Assembly: GCF_016907955.1 (NCBI RefSeq)
Contig: NZ_JAFBCX010000005.1
Coordinates: forward strand, 434,001 to 498,000
Reading direction: 5' to 3'
Length of the DNA stretch: 64,000 nucleotides
Source: Lentzea nigeriaca
GTDB lineage: Bacteria; Actinomycetota; Actinomycetes; Mycobacteriales; Pseudonocardiaceae
A model generated the notes under the pieces. That model did no database searches, was not told where the DNA came from, and was given only the letters and a program-made list of their open reading frames with translations. A program made the translations under genes and the position numbers. Positions 63,294 through 64,000 of the stretch are shown here, one piece after another (positions within the stretch are counted from its first letter, which is position 1; the number at the start of each line of letters is the position of its first letter).

Positions 63294-63872
63294 GTGACTT
63301 CGACCATCGCAGAATTCGACCTGCACCCGCGGCTGGACACTCAGCTGCTGCGTGACGTGATCCACCCGTCCCGATCTCTGTGGACGCCGCGCGAGCTGCG
63401 CGACCTGACCTCGTTCGTGGCGAGCGAGCTGACCACGGGCCTGCTGGAGATCCTCGAGTACTCGGCCGAACGCCGCTGGTGGGCACGTCTCGGCCTGACC
63501 GAGGGTGTGGAGCTGTGGCTGCTGTCGTGGCTGCCGGGCCAGGGCACGGAACCCCACGACCACGGCGGCTCCGCCGGGTCGTTCACCGTGCTGACCGGCG
63601 CGTTGCAGGAGGACTACCGCTACCCGGCCGGGCCGATCCGCACCGCGGTCCGCAACACCGGCGACGCGCTGGGCTTCGGCTCCGGGCGCGCACACCAGGT
63701 GACGAACCCGTTCGCCGCGCCCGCCGCGACCGTGCACGCCTACTCGCCGCCGCTCGTGCCGACGCGCGAGTACGCGTCGCTGCTCGACATCCCCGAGGAG
63801 ATCCCGCCGCTGCCCGCCCAGCGCCTTCCCCTGTCCGAACTGCGTCAGCTGGCCGACCAGGAGGGTCCGTGA
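63294..63872 (+). CDS. cysteine dioxygenase family protein
   Basis: 192 aa from GTG 63294 (GGAG 7 nt upstream). Cupin motif 1 is TEPHDHGGSAGSFTVLTG (HxH iron ligands), motif 2 holds SGRAHQVTNP and TVHAY. It oxidises cysteine to its sulfinate. The next gene is a rhodanese, so sulfur moves on from cysteine. Confidence 0.92.
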   Translation: MTSTIAEFDLHPRLDTQLLRDVIHPSRSLWTPRELRDLTSFVASELTTGLLEILEYSAERRWWARLGLTEGVELWLLSWLPGQGTEPHDHGGSAGSFTVLTGALQEDYRYPAGPIRTAVRNTGDALGFGSGRAHQVTNPFAAPAATVHAYSPPLVPTREYASLLDIPEEIPPLPAQRLPLSELRQLADQEGP

Positions 63873-64000
63873 GCACCGTCGACACCATCCTCGAAGAGGC
63901 TCGATCCCACCTGAAGCGCCTGGAACCGCACGAGCTGCACCAGCTCGAAGACGCGTTGATCGTCGACATCCGGCCGATCCACAACCGGCTGGCCGAGGGC
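63869..64000 (+). CDS. rhodanese-like protein (partial)
   Basis: GTG 63869 overlaps the dioxygenase stop (GTGA). Visible are MSTVDTILEEARSHLKRLEP and HELHQLEDALIVDIRP, the start of a rhodanese fold (LIVDIRP strand). It runs off the window. Coupled to cysteine dioxygenase. Confidence 0.75.
   Translation, partial: MSTVDTILEEARSHLKRLEPHELHQLEDALIVDIRPIHNRLAEG

Overview
The window is about 70% GC actinobacterial chromosome, with dense genes, many GTG and TTG starts, overlapping ATGA/GTGA junctions and several leaderless-type starts. Gene order follows the housekeeping block of Mycobacterium tuberculosis around Rv3009c to Rv3034c (gatB, gatA, gatC, ACT-domain gene, ligA, metE-like gene, mnmA, cysteine desulfurase, acyltransferase pair, etfA/etfB, methyltransferase, GH57 enzyme, GT4 enzyme, hexapeptide acetyltransferase). 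The YbaB/EspC-like/WXG cassette, the secreted hydrolases and the ALF-repeat proteins suggest a member of the Pseudonocardiaceae (Lentzea/Saccharothrix-like). That placement is inference, not proof.

Layout. 1-2.06 kb: the tRNA amidotransferase operon gatC-gatA-small membrane protein-gatB (partial), reading leftward. 2.26-4.9 kb: ACT-domain protein, a 265-bp non-coding inverted-repeat element, a BKACE-family lyase with an upstream palindrome, a GNAT and a SWIM zinc-finger protein. 4.8-8.2 kb: a type VII secretion-type cassette. 8.3-12.9 kb: ligA and small enzymes. 12.9-15.9 kb: a secreted lytic-transglycosylase-like protein and a GH9 glucanase behind a palindromic operator. 15.9-17.4 kb: a MetE-like gene preceded by an unannotated cysteine-rich mini-gene, a 50-codon ORF and strong hairpins. 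17.4-25.9 kb: thioesterase, membrane proteins, dehydratase, the tRNA-thiolation pair mnmA and cysteine desulfurase, an MFS exporter, and an OlsB/OlsA-like acyltransferase pair. 26-30.3 kb: etfBA, DegV, a 49-aa basic protein, the second copy of the non-coding element and a PEP-mutase-like enzyme. 30.4-33.3 kb: a DivIVA-like coiled-coil operon and a second DegV.

33.4-38.4 kb looks like a methylglucose-lipopolysaccharide-type locus: methyltransferase, GH57 branching enzyme, GT4 glucosyltransferase, SGNH acyl-hydrolase/transferase and acetyltransferase. 38.4-48.6 kb is the main accessory region. A divergent cluster encodes three secreted ALF-repeat proteins. The largest ends in a domain that resembles RelA/SpoT synthetases and is followed by a duplicated small gene, a candidate immunity gene. 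The second copy is broken by a frameshift and by a degenerate insertion sequence.

48.6-64 kb carries a nucleoside hydrolase, a GH92 mannosidase, a TetR-lipase operon flanked by matching operators, a nucleotidyltransferase, a frameshifted DUF4267-like gene facing a TetR gene with paired operators, two methyltransferases, enoyl-CoA hydratase, an ABC ATPase, glgX and a PIG-L deacetylase. It ends in a cysteine dioxygenase-rhodanese operon with a cysteine-codon leader peptide and hairpin that looks like an attenuator. I saw no rRNA, tRNA or CRISPR array. Several of the most useful features (cysteine-rich mini-ORFs, operators, the paired non-coding element) lie in gaps that gene callers would leave blank.
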